A stretch of 14,966 nt of DNA from CAWKZT01 sp963854565 (GTDB lineage Bacteria; Actinomycetota; Acidimicrobiia; Acidimicrobiales; JAHEJN01): assembly GCA_963854565.1 (NCBI GenBank), contig CAWKZT010000041.1:1-14966 (forward strand). The letters run 5' to 3'. Both the position numbers and the translations under genes were made by a program. The stretch's first letter is position 1. Each line of letters begins with the position of its first letter. The notes beneath the pieces are model-generated. The model was given only the letters and a program-made list of their open reading frames with translations, was not told the origin of the DNA and ran no database searches. Below are positions 1 through 7,294 of this stretch, piece by piece.

Positions 1-11
1 AGGGGGTTACC

Positions 12-57
12 GCCGGGCCAATAAAAAGAGCGCAGCCGGGCGAATAAAAAGAGAGCA
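12..57. repeat. Tandem imperfect 23-bp direct repeat
   Basis: Two adjacent 23-bp units (12-34 and 35-57) match at 21 of 23 positions, differing at unit positions 8 and 20. Each unit begins GCCGGGC and contains AATAAAAAGAG. The second unit runs into the 5' arm of the hairpin at 53-89. Read on the minus strand, each unit supplies a CTCTTTTTATT tract. The pair may have arisen by tandem duplication of a terminator tail; that origin is inferred. Confidence 0.75.
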
Positions 58-89
58 GCCAGTCGGAGGCGGGTTCCAACTGGCTGCTC
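41..89 (-). terminator. Hairpin with minus-strand U-tract (intrinsic terminator candidate)
   Basis: An exact 11-bp inverted repeat pairs 53-63 (GAGCAGCCAGT) with 79-89 (ACTGGCTGCTC). After one C/A mismatch the stem can continue with G65-C77, G66-C76 and A67-T75. On the minus strand the stem is followed at once by TCTTTTTATT (complement of 43-52), the layout of a Rho-independent terminator. On the plus strand the stem is followed by GATCTTGTG with no T-run, so plus-strand termination would be weaker. No minus-strand gene lies immediately to the right, so the transcript it would end is unknown. Confidence 0.6.
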
Positions 90-141
90 GATCTTGTGCG
101 AGAGCCTGGGGGTGGCTTGCTCGCTACATTTTGTTCGAACT

Positions 142-156
142 GTTAGTGCTACTAAC
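142..156. promoter_or_regulatory. Palindrome upstream of crotonase gene (operator candidate)
   Basis: GTTAGT-GCT-ACTAAC is a perfect 6-bp-arm inverted repeat about 125 bp before the crotonase start. It resembles the second palindrome at 199-214: both contain GTTA, then GCTA, then TAAC. Its size and symmetry fit a TetR- or GntR-type dimer site, but no regulator gene is in the window and the role is inferred. Confidence 0.35.
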
Positions 157-198
157 CCGCTCGTTATGAACATTACTTTAGCGGCAACACCACATAAA

Positions 199-214
199 GT
201 TACCCGCTAGTAAC
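199..214. promoter_or_regulatory. Second palindrome upstream of crotonase gene (operator candidate)
   Basis: GTTAC-N6-GTAAC is an inverted repeat sharing the GTTA...GCTA.TAAC pattern with 142-156. It lies about 67 bp before the crotonase start. The intervening stretch (171-186) also contains a GCTA-like half site on the minus strand. A repeated related palindrome in a promoter-sized gap is what makes these worth noting; the function is inferred. Confidence 0.35.
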
Positions 215-267
215 GCATGTCACTTCCGGCCTGACCTGCGGATTTTACCATGCCATCCCCGCCATGT

Positions 268-273
268 TAGCGT
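268..273 (+). promoter_or_regulatory. Possible −10 hexamer TAGCGT
   Basis: TAGCGT fits the actinobacterial TANNNT −10 pattern and ends 7 nt before the ATG at 281, where no Shine-Dalgarno site is evident. One base longer than the 6-nt spacing seen at five other genes here, so this is a weaker match. Confidence 0.3.
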
Positions 274-280
274 CCGGCGG

Positions 281-967
281 ATGAGCGAACATGTCACCCT
301 TTCCAAAATTGGCGACGTCGCCGTCATCACAATCGACGATGGCAAGGTCAATGCCTATAGTCACGAAATCCTCGACAGCGTGCTGGCGCACATCGACGAA
401 AACGAATCCACCGCCAAGGCTCTCGTACTTGCAGGCCGTCCCGGACGTTTCTCCGGCGGTTTCGACCTCAAGGTGATGATGGAAAGCCCCGAATCCGCAC
501 TGCGACTTCTCCGCAAGGGAGGTGACCTCATGTTGCGCATATACATGTTGAACATGCCTGTGGTAATCGCTTGTACTGGTCACTCGGTCGCGGCAGGCGC
601 CTTCATGTTGATGTCCGCCGATGAGCGCATCGGCGAGGAAGGCTCCTTCAAGATTGGCCTCAACGAAGTGTCCATCGGCATGCCACTGCCCCATTTCGTC
701 GTCGAAATTGCTCGCGATCGTCTCTCAAAACGCCATTTCTCGGGCATGAACCTGGCGGCCATCTATTCGCCAACAGAGGCCATCGATGCCGGGTATCTCG
801 ACCGCGTCGTCCCCGAGGGCACTGCCATCCAGGCAGCCATCGAACGGGCCAGCGAATTAGCTGCAACGCTCGACCCGGGAGCCTTCCGCGCCTGCCGCAC
901 CATTATTCGAGGCGAGACTGCTGAGCGGTTAGAGGCGCTCAAAACGCTGGACACCAAAATCGGCTAG
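281..967 (+). CDS. Crotonase-superfamily protein (enoyl-CoA hydratase/isomerase family)
   Basis: Acts on acyl-CoA thioesters, probably in fatty-acid or related CoA metabolism in the cytoplasm. The 228 residues show crotonase landmarks: the first oxyanion-hole segment around residues 52-62 (GRPGRFSGGFD) and the second around 100-108 (GHSVAAGAF). Where rat mitochondrial enoyl-CoA hydratase has the catalytic Glu144, alignment by eye puts Phe109. The second glutamate is kept as Glu129 in IGLNEVSIGMPLP. A single glutamate in a GLNE context resembles delta3,delta2-enoyl-CoA isomerases more than hydratases, so an isomerase role is possible. It is somewhat shorter than the usual ~255-260 residues. 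The ATG at 281 gives a typical crotonase N-terminus; there is no clear ribosome-binding site. Substrate unknown. The thiolase at the far end of the window may be part of the same broad metabolism. Confidence 0.88.
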   Translation: MSEHVTLSKIGDVAVITIDDGKVNAYSHEILDSVLAHIDENESTAKALVLAGRPGRFSGGFDLKVMMESPESALRLLRKGGDLMLRIYMLNMPVVIACTGHSVAAGAFMLMSADERIGEEGSFKIGLNEVSIGMPLPHFVVEIARDRLSKRHFSGMNLAAIYSPTEAIDAGYLDRVVPEGTAIQAAIERASELAATLDPGAFRACRTIIRGETAERLEALKTLDTKIG

Positions 968-1008
968 CTGCTTGGAATCAAATCTTTGACCGTAGGGTTT
1001 GGATCTGT

Positions 1009-1335
1009 ATGACTGAAGCAACTGCAATTGATTTCTACTGGCGACCCGGGTGCGGGTTCTGCATGGCGCTGGAACGTCAGTTCCACAAGCACGGCATCAA
1101 AATCTCCAAACATAATATTTGGGAGGATGCGGCAAATGCTAACCATGTCCGCAACGCCACCGGCGGTAGCGAAACCGTCCCAACGGTGACCATCGGTGAA
1201 CGGTCAATGGTCAACCCTCGCATTGGCGACGTTGTTGAGCTTCTCCAGGACACGGCCCCCCACCTTCTTCCCGAGGGGTACCAGGCTCCCGCGGGCAACA
1301 CTGGGTCTCGCCTGGTCAAACGCCTGCGTAACTAA
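1009..1335 (+). CDS. Glutaredoxin-like (mycoredoxin-type) protein
   Basis: A 108-residue thioredoxin-fold protein, probably a cytosolic thiol-disulfide or mixed-disulfide reductase. Residues 7-18 form the first strand and the active-site loop with C15-G-F-C18. A cis-proline segment TVPTV follows at 57-60 (Pro58), and TIGERSMVNP matches the glutaredoxin turn after it. In Actinobacteria such proteins often use mycothiol as partner, which is inferred here from the likely taxon. The last ~25 residues form a tail beyond the compact glutaredoxin core. The gene starts 41 bp after the crotonase gene and ends with tandem stops TAA TAG. A TAGGGT hexamer lies at 993-998, 10 nt before ATG; an SD-like site is not convincing. 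Confidence 0.85.
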   Translation: MTEATAIDFYWRPGCGFCMALERQFHKHGIKISKHNIWEDAANANHVRNATGGSETVPTVTIGERSMVNPRIGDVVELLQDTAPHLLPEGYQAPAGNTGSRLVKRLRN

Positions 1336-1371
1336 TAGCGGAGCCATCGTCCACTGACCACCGGCGCCGTC

Positions 1372-1377
1372 TAGTTT
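1372..1377 (+). promoter_or_regulatory. −10 hexamer TAGTTT placed 6 nt before GTG start
   Basis: TAGTTT fits TANNNT and is separated from the GTG at 1384 by exactly 6 nt (GGGACA). That would put transcription start at or beside the start codon, giving a leaderless mRNA. The GGGA in the spacer is too close to the start to act as a normal Shine-Dalgarno site. No good −35 is visible. Confidence 0.45.
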
Positions 1378-1383
1378 GGGACA

Positions 1384-4300
1384 GTGCTACGTGTCGATGA
1401 CGACCAGCGCCGACGCGTTGTCGGTTTTATCCTTTTTGGATTGTGCCTGATTGGTTTTGGCCTTCGTACTCAAAACATCAACTGGGACGCCGGAACCCAT
1501 CAACACCCCGATGAACGGTTCTGGACGATCGTCACCGACGGCGTCTCATCACCTGACGGCATCGCCGACTATTTCGATAGCGACAACTCGGCATTCAACC
1601 CGTACAACAATGACTTCCCCACATTCGTCTACGGCACCTGGCCCCTCGGTCTAACGAAAGCGACCGCTACCTGGCTGCAGCAGGACGGGCCCGTCGCGAG
1701 CACGCTCACCAAAGCCTTCGACGCTGGTGGGGTAGATCTTCGATCCGACGACGGCCCCCGGTTCAACAACCAATACGACTCTCAATTAATCGGGCGCCTC
1801 CTTTCGGCGCTCTTTGACACCGCAACGATCCTGGTTGTCTTTGCTATCGGGCGACGTCTGTCCGGCACAACCGCAGGACTACTAGGAGCGGGACTGCAGA
1901 CATTCGCGGTGCTCCACATTCAGTACAGCCACTTTTATGGTTCCGAGACGCTTGCGGCGTTCGCTGCGAGTGTTGCCGTGCTATTGGCCTTACGTATCGC
2001 GGGAGGTGATACTCGAACGCGAATTCTCGCGGCAACGGGGACGGCAGTGGGTTTTGCCGTAGCGGCCAAACTCAGCACCGTCGCGGTGGTCAGCGCCCCG
2101 GTCGGGGCCATCGTGGTCGCGAGTTGGAGCGAACTGCGACGTTCGGTTCACGCCGTAGTGACAACAATTACCCAGCTGAGCTTTTTTGGGCTGGTATCGG
2201 TCGCCATATTTCGTGTTCTCCAGCCCTATGCATTTGGTCAGCAATTTGGGCTCAAGCTCGATCAGCGGTACCTCGATGACCTTGACTATCTCACTGGCAT
2301 TAATGACGGCTCCTCCAACGTACCTTGGACGATCCAGTGGATCGGCAAGTCAGGCCTCACCTACCCTCTGAAGTCGGCTGCTCTATGGGGTATGGGCCCG
2401 GCGCTAGCCGTGGCTGTTGCCCTTGGAGTCACGATTGGCGCAATGCTCCTCGTTCGACGGCGACGCACGTACTGGGTAGTGCCCCTGCTATTTCTGGCCG
2501 TTGAGGTTGTGCTCGTTAGCCGTCAATTCAATGGACTCATCCGCTACCTCCTCCCGGCCTACCCCACGGCCATTGCCGTGGGAGGTGTGGGCCTCGCCTA
2601 TGTAATCCGTGGGGCCATGGGTCCACCTAAACAGCGTTTCCGCCGAAGGGCCCTGGCCACCCTCGGAGCCGCTATCACCCTCGGCACGATGTTCTGGGGT
2701 TTGGCCTTCACGTTCGGTGTCTACGGGCAACCCCACTCTCGCCTAGTCGCATCGCAGTGGATGGCTGACAACATCGCTCCAGGCGAGGTAGTTACCCACT
2801 CCGTATGGGACGACGCATTGCCATTGCGGTTGCCGAGCACCCAAAACCATGGCATCCAGATCGTCGATGTCGAACCGTTCGCCCGTGATTCGGCTGACAA
2901 GATAGAGACACTCATTGCCACGCTCGATGAGGTCGATTACGTGGTCGAGGCAAGTAATCGGCTCTATGACTCTGTGAGCGAGTTTCCGGCCCGGTATCCC
3001 TCTACAAACCGCTACTACGAGGCGCTATTTGATGGGTCGTTGGGGTTTGCCATGGCGGCAGAGTTCTCCAATCCACCGTCGCTGTTCGGGATCACGATCG
3101 ATGATCGCAGCAGCGAAGAAACATTCACTGTCTATGACCATCCAACGGTCACTATTTGGAAGAAAACCGCCGCCTGGTCGACGCTCAACGCCCGCCGCGT
3201 CATTGGCGTCGATCAAGCCAACAATTCTTTCGATGCAACCCACAATGTGGCTAGCGCAAACGCGTTACAGCTCACGCCCGACCAATACGACACTCAACAA
3301 CGTGGGGGCACCTTCACTGATGTATTCGACGTTGATGGCTGGTCCAGCAACGTGCCCTGGCTGTGGTGGTACATCTGGCTTCAGCTTGCAGCATTCGCAG
3401 CGGTGCCATGGGTTACTTGGCTATTTCGGCGCTTGCCCGGTGAGGGCTACGCGTTCTCCAAAGCCTTCGGGACGCTGGCCGTCGCCACCGTCAGTTGGGT
3501 GCTGGTTGCCAACAATTTGTTGTCCGCAAGCAGCGGACTGGCGTGGGCCGTTCTCGGGGTACTCGTCGCTGTTGGTGCTGTTATCGCAAGGCGCCGTAGC
3601 AGAGACTTGCGACGAGCGGTGCGGGCTAATCGCCGCGCCTGGTTTGGTGTTGAGGCGGTATTTACCGGATTGTTCGCGCTTGTCGTCCTCCTTCGGATGC
3701 AAAACCCAGACCTATGGCACCAATGGACGGGCGGTGAAAAGCCCATGGAAACTGCGTACTTCACTGCCGTCACTCGATCGACCACGCTTCCGCCCTATGA
3801 CCCATGGTTCGCGGGCGGCTCGCTTAACTACTACTACTTTGGCTATTGGATGCTTTCGTTACCCACGCGTGCATTACGACTAGCTCCTGAGGTCGCGTTC
3901 AACCTTGGCTTGCCTACCGTCGCGGCATTGGCCGGATCAACCGCGTTTGGACTAGGTCAAAGTCTGGCTGGTCTTGTTCGTCGCGGCTCAACCAAGATCC
4001 GGCACTTGGGATCAAGTTGGGCTGGCCTGTTTGCGGTGATAATGCTGTTACTCATTGGCAACATTGAAGGTTTCCTGCAGTGGAATCGACAGCGCGGCCT
4101 ACCCAACAGCTACGACTGGTGGGCGCCCAGTCGCGTTAACGATGGTCTCTTCGATATCACCGAGTTTCCCTTTTGGTCGCTTCTTTTTGGGGACCTGCAC
4201 CCGCATGTGATGGGCATGGTCACCCTGGGGGTCACAATGGCATGCGCCTTGGGATTTGCTGTGGCCGGCCGAGCCAAAGATCGACCCCGGATGGCGATGT

Positions 4301-5652
4301 TTGCAGTGTCTCTTGGCCTGGTATCGGGTTTGGTTCGCATGACCCACACGTGGGATCTGCCCGTGGCCTTCATCGTGATTGCCGGTGCAACAACAGTTGG
4401 CACCCTCCATGCCCATCGCCGGCGCTTATTCGGCTTCCACATCTTTTTGGGTTACCTCGCCATTGCTGCCGTGGCGCACCAGTTGCTCGTTGGGCCCTAC
4501 CTCGCTCACTCGCAAACATTTGATGCAGGCATTGGGCCTTCGGTGGCCACCAGCCAATTTGGCGACGTACTCACCCAATTTGGTTTGTTTATCGCGGTGG
4601 CATTGGCCTTCGTTGCACTGTGGGGTTGGAGGCAGCGTGGCACCAACCTGACCGAGACCATACTTATCGGGGTCACCATCTGGGGTGCTATCACCGTTGG
4701 CATTCAGGCCAAAAACCTTCCCTCTACCCCTGTCGTGGTATTGGGAATCGCCCTCGCGGTAGCCCTTTGTCTCATTGCGTTCCGTGAACTGCGTCGACCT
4801 CAACCAGCCATTGCCATGGCCGGAGTAGCTGCGCTCTTTGCCCTCGGTGTGTCGGTGATCATCGGCGTCGATCTCCTCACCATCAACAACGACATCGAAC
4901 GTCTCAACACTGTCTTCAAGTTCTGGTACCAAGCGTGGCACCTGCTGGCAATCGCCAGTGCGGTCGCTATGTGGATGGTATTTTCCGCGGCCTGGCGATT
5001 TGTCGGGCACGTACGCCCGGCTTCGCATGCAAGAGCCAAGGTCTTCGTGCGTCGACGAGCCATTGCTGCGGCAGGGGCAGCGGTTCTTGCCACTGTATTG
5101 TTGGCATCGTTGGCCTACCCGCTCGCTGCTCCGTCGGCCCGCAACAACGCCCGCTTCGTTGCGACATCACCCACGCTGGACGGCTTGGCGTTTCTTGATA
5201 TAGGTGCCGTGTATTCGTCGGTGGATCAAACCACCACACTCGGCGACGATCTCCCGCTAATTGAATTTCTTCGAAATGCCATCGAGGGAACCCCGACCAT
5301 TGTGGAGGCAGTGGGACCGCTGTACTCGTGGTCCTCACGTATGTCGATTCATACTGGACTCCCCGCCGTCCTTGGCTGGGATTGGCATCAGATTCAGCAG
5401 CGCACCGACTTTCGAGCGGACATCGAAAAGCGACGCTCCGAAGTGGCCGACTTTTACCGCAATTCCAATACCGAGGAGCAATCCCGGTTCCTGCGTACCT
5501 ACGACGTCAGCTACGTCGTTGTCGGAACCCAAGAGTGGGTTTACGGGGATCCCGATGCACTGGAGTCGCTGCGGTTCCACCCCGCCCTCTTCGAAGTGTT
5601 CCGCGACGGGAAGTACGCCATCTATGAGGTCGATAAACCCATACTCGGCTGA
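1384..5652 (+). CDS. Large polytopic membrane protein: GT-C/PMT-like half fused to DUF2298 (YYY) domain
   Basis: A 1422-residue integral membrane protein, probably a lipid-linked sugar transferase or envelope-glycan enzyme; the DUF2298 family has no established reaction. The N-terminal half starts with a membrane helix near residues 12-28, then an extracytoplasmic loop with Asp35 and HPDE (41-44), like the acidic first loop of GT39/PMT enzymes. Further helices run to about 440. Residues about 445-640 form a soluble domain, then helices resume near 655. The DUF2298 half shows its signatures in order: GEKPM (784-788), PPYDPW, NYYYF (815-819, the YYY motif), GDLHPHVMGM (His939, His941) and NTVFKF from Asn1175. 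A soluble tail of about 150 residues ends the protein. GTG is the start because it follows a −10-like hexamer at leaderless spacing and leads directly into the first helix. The frame is intact throughout. The nearby methyltransferase and GT4 gene fit an envelope-glycan setting, by inference. Confidence 0.85.
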   Translation: MLRVDDDQRRRVVGFILFGLCLIGFGLRTQNINWDAGTHQHPDERFWTIVTDGVSSPDGIADYFDSDNSAFNPYNNDFPTFVYGTWPLGLTKATATWLQQDGPVASTLTKAFDAGGVDLRSDDGPRFNNQYDSQLIGRLLSALFDTATILVVFAIGRRLSGTTAGLLGAGLQTFAVLHIQYSHFYGSETLAAFAASVAVLLALRIAGGDTRTRILAATGTAVGFAVAAKLSTVAVVSAPVGAIVVASWSELRRSVHAVVTTITQLSFFGLVSVAIFRVLQPYAFGQQFGLKLDQRYLDDLDYLTGINDGSSNVPWTIQWIGKSGLTYPLKSAALWGMGPALAVAVALGVTIGAMLLVRRRRTYWVVPLLFLAVEVVLVSRQFNGLIRYLLPAYPTAIAVGGVGLAYVIRGAMGPPKQRFRRRALATLGAAITLGTMFWGLAFTFGVYGQPHSRLVASQWMADNIAPGEVVTHSVWDDALPLRLPSTQNHGIQIVDVEPFARDSADKIETLIATLDEVDYVVEASNRLYDSVSEFPARYPSTNRYYEALFDGSLGFAMAAEFSNPPSLFGITIDDRSSEETFTVYDHPTVTIWKKTAAWSTLNARRVIGVDQANNSFDATHNVASANALQLTPDQYDTQQRGGTFTDVFDVDGWSSNVPWLWWYIWLQLAAFAAVPWVTWLFRRLPGEGYAFSKAFGTLAVATVSWVLVANNLLSASSGLAWAVLGVLVAVGAVIARRRSRDLRRAVRANRRAWFGVEAVFTGLFALVVLLRMQNPDLWHQWTGGEKPMETAYFTAVTRSTTLPPYDPWFAGGSLNYYYFGYWMLSLPTRALRLAPEVAFNLGLPTVAALAGSTAFGLGQSLAGLVRRGSTKIRHLGSSWAGLFAVIMLLLIGNIEGFLQWNRQRGLPNSYDWWAPSRVNDGLFDITEFPFWSLLFGDLHPHVMGMVTLGVTMACALGFAVAGRAKDRPRMAMFAVSLGLVSGLVRMTHTWDLPVAFIVIAGATTVGTLHAHRRRLFGFHIFLGYLAIAAVAHQLLVGPYLAHSQTFDAGIGPSVATSQFGDVLTQFGLFIAVALAFVALWGWRQRGTNLTETILIGVTIWGAITVGIQAKNLPSTPVVVLGIALAVALCLIAFRELRRPQPAIAMAGVAALFALGVSVIIGVDLLTINNDIERLNTVFKFWYQAWHLLAIASAVAMWMVFSAAWRFVGHVRPASHARAKVFVRRRAIAAAGAAVLATVLLASLAYPLAAPSARNNARFVATSPTLDGLAFLDIGAVYSSVDQTTTLGDDLPLIEFLRNAIEGTPTIVEAVGPLYSWSSRMSIHTGLPAVLGWDWHQIQQRTDFRADIEKRRSEVADFYRNSNTEEQSRFLRTYDVSYVVVGTQEWVYGDPDALESLRFHPALFEVFRDGKYAIYEVDKPILG

Positions 5653-5720
5653 TCCAAATCCCCGGCGGCGCGGGCGACAAGCAACAGTCAACCGATTGGG
5701 GTCGGGATTTCGCCGCTCTG

Positions 5721-6614
5721 CTATTGCCGTTGCAACCAGATTTGAGCGCCAGGGTTGGGATCGGCCAGTGGTACTTGAGCCACGTAGCGGTCACGGTCTA
5801 AGTGATGGAGCAATTGGGTATGCAGGCGCACCCGGTAGGCCGAGTTGAATTGCAAGAATGCTCGCAACAAGTAGGCCTCTTGCCAGGCCCGACGCTCCTC
5901 AACCCACTTCTGCGGATACTCAAACCCAGCAAAAACGTCGTGGACATGTACCCAAACGCCGGGCGCAAGCCGAGGCAAGATGGTGAACACGAGATGGTTA
6001 ACGTCACTCCCCGTCTTTACTACGTGCGTCGAGTCAATAAACAACACATCACCATCTTCGAGCTCATCAAAAACCGACAGTGGGGTGTCCTGAACTGGTT
6101 CGCGTCGAATCGAAAAGTGGTCCGGTTTAGATTCGTCGAGTACTTGTTCGAGGCGAGTCGGGAATGGGTCGATGCACGTAATCGTTGTGTCGTCGAGATT
6201 GAACAGCCGTCGTGCGTCGAGTGCGGCCGCGGTCGACCAGCCTGAACCGACCTCGACATAACGTTTCGGGCGCAGTTCGGCTAATACCATCGCCGCCACC
6301 ATCGCGTCACCCGGGACATAAGGACGGTTGCTCGGGTCATAGATCATGGGAGCAATGGGTGCTGAGGCAAACGGGATCTGCGAAGCATGTGCGCCGAGTC
6401 GCTTAACCAACTCCCATTGTCCCGGGACATCTAGCTCTACGCCTGGGAGGTTCAACGGGTCACCCCAAATGGAATCAGCTCGGTCCCGCGTCTGGGACAA
6501 ATTGGGGTACGGCGAGTAATAGTGCCCAGGAGGAGTTCTAGCCAGATACCCGAGTCGCCTGGCCCGTGGCGGCATCCGTTTATATAATTGCTCAATCCAC
6601 GTACTCACTGGCAT
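5721..6614 (-). CDS. Class I SAM-dependent methyltransferase (Methyltransf_24-like)
   Basis: A 297-residue protein with a Rossmann-type methyltransferase core preceded by about 115 residues of unassigned N-terminal sequence. Motif I is YVEVGSGWS (residues 119-127, Glu121 and the Gly123/Gly125 turn). CIDPFP (147-152) fits the second strand, DVLFIDSTH (189-197) the fourth, and WVHVHDVF (221-228) the fifth. The DSTH and HVHD pattern is typical of the family often annotated with sugar O-methyltransferases and of genes in polysaccharide clusters. The actual substrate cannot be read from sequence. The gene converges on the DUF2298 gene with a 68-bp gap and diverges from the gene at 6680. A second in-frame ATG lies at codon 14. 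ATG 6614 is preferred because TACCGT sits 6 nt upstream of it and no Shine-Dalgarno site supports the alternative. Confidence 0.8.
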   Translation of the reverse strand: MPVSTWIEQLYKRMPPRARRLGYLARTPPGHYYSPYPNLSQTRDRADSIWGDPLNLPGVELDVPGQWELVKRLGAHASQIPFASAPIAPMIYDPSNRPYVPGDAMVAAMVLAELRPKRYVEVGSGWSTAAALDARRLFNLDDTTITCIDPFPTRLEQVLDESKPDHFSIRREPVQDTPLSVFDELEDGDVLFIDSTHVVKTGSDVNHLVFTILPRLAPGVWVHVHDVFAGFEYPQKWVEERRAWQEAYLLRAFLQFNSAYRVRLHTQLLHHLDRDRYVAQVPLADPNPGAQIWLQRQ

Positions 6615-6620
6615 GGGGGA

Positions 6621-6626
6621 ACGGTA
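6621..6626 (-). promoter_or_regulatory. −10 hexamer TACCGT placed 6 nt before ATG (minus strand)
   Basis: On the minus strand TACCGT is followed by TCCCCC and then the ATG of the methyltransferase gene. The spacing is the same 6 nt seen at four other genes in this window and predicts a leaderless transcript. The C-rich spacer rules out a Shine-Dalgarno site there. Confidence 0.45.
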
Positions 6627-6663
6627 GTCGCCATGGTGGTCAGCTAGTGGTCTTTCGCCGCCT

Positions 6664-6669
6664 TAGAAT
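6664..6669 (+). promoter_or_regulatory. −10 hexamer TAGAAT before the 6680 gene
   Basis: TAGAAT matches the TATAAT consensus at five of six bases and fits TANNNT. It ends 10 nt before the ATG at 6680, so the expected transcription start lies within a few bases of the start codon. The 65-bp divergent gap thus holds candidate promoters for both flanking genes. Confidence 0.45.
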
Positions 6670-6679
6670 AACGCCCGCT

Positions 6680-7294
6680 ATGACGAACCTGGAGATGCTC
6701 ACGCTTTTTGGCCTCGCCATGTTTGCGCTTGCTCTCGCGGCGATTCTCATTGACTGGATAAGCCGTCCGAATCGGCGTCGCTTTGTTCCCAAAATTTATC
6801 GCTACCCCTCCGAACTCGATCCGCCCCCCGACCCCACGCGTACTGCCTGGTCCGATGCAAATTTCGTTGTGCCAGATAACCCCCCACTCGGCGAGCCGGT
6901 GCATTTTTCTGATGGCACAACCGAATGGTCCGGCTCGGCGTTCCGCGTCCCCGAGGCCCCGGAGAGACCGGTTGTTCTCCCGGTTCCCGGTCGCTCGGAA
7001 GGTTGGAGTCCCGGCCAATTTGTGTTCAACCTAACTCGGTCGGGCGGCGAGCCTTCCCCCGACGTAGTTTCACGTCGGTTTTGGAAGAACGTGTCGATGT
7101 CTGATCATCGAGGTGCGTTCGGCCTAGGAAACGAAACAAGGGTCGCTGAAGGAAAGTCTCCCGTTCGCATCAATCCGCGCACCGGCCAGGAAGAATTCAT
7201 GAAACTCGTAGGCACCAAATTTCATGACAAAGCCGGACAACCACCTCAGGCGGTCTGGCCAGGCGAGGCAACCGACCCATTTGGCAGCTCATGA
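6680..7294 (+). CDS. Unassigned membrane-anchored protein with three 26-residue repeats
   Basis: A 204-residue protein of no recognised family. Residues about 5-27 (LTLFGLAMFALALAAILIDW region) form one membrane helix, followed by a basic patch RPNRRR (29-34). This suggests an N-out or uncleaved-anchor topology with most of the protein on one side of the membrane. The rest is Pro/Gly-rich. Three WSxxxFxV units begin at Trp57, Trp83 and Trp109, exactly 26 residues apart. The first two continue VP and a proline-rich stretch; the third diverges to FVFNL. I prefer ATG 6680 over an in-frame ATG at 6566 because the latter would lie inside the divergent methyltransferase gene and spoil the N-terminal helix. 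The stop overlaps the next start as ATGA, so both genes are probably translated together. Confidence 0.75.
   Translation: MTNLEMLTLFGLAMFALALAAILIDWISRPNRRRFVPKIYRYPSELDPPPDPTRTAWSDANFVVPDNPPLGEPVHFSDGTTEWSGSAFRVPEAPERPVVLPVPGRSEGWSPGQFVFNLTRSGGEPSPDVVSRRFWKNVSMSDHRGAFGLGNETRVAEGKSPVRINPRTGQEEFMKLVGTKFHDKAGQPPQAVWPGEATDPFGSS

Noticed and set aside
72..80. GGTTCCAAC and, at 132-140, TGTTCGAAC as tRNA T-loop-like strings
   Set aside because: No acceptor, D or anticodon arms can be assembled around either one; the first sits in the hairpin loop and stem.
1..174. Open frames touching the left edge: plus frame from 2 to 166, and minus frame starting near 174
   Set aside because: Both run through the tandem repeat and hairpin, and their translations are low-complexity Arg/Ala/Leu-rich. 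Without sequence to the left neither can be supported.
245..694. A 149-codon minus-strand frame antisense to the crotonase gene
   Set aside because: Composition is rich in His and Gly with no recognisable domain, and the plus strand holds a clear crotonase; a shadow.
986..1013. TTGACC followed 16 bp later by TATGAC as a promoter for the glutaredoxin gene
   Set aside because: The −10 would cover the ATG itself and put transcription start inside the gene.
3029..3883. A 284-codon open frame overlapping the DUF2298 gene on the same strand
   Set aside because: It lies wholly within the 1422-codon frame, has no family resemblance and an odd composition rich in Arg, Ser and Pro; an out-of-frame shadow.
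4426..5028. A 200-codon minus-strand frame antisense to the DUF2298 gene
   Set aside because: No domain is visible, and it is explained by codon bias of the opposite strand.
5653..5720. Possible terminator between the convergent DUF2298 and methyltransferase genes
   Set aside because: Only a 4-bp CCGA/TCGG stem and GC-rich runs are visible, with no T-tract in either direction.
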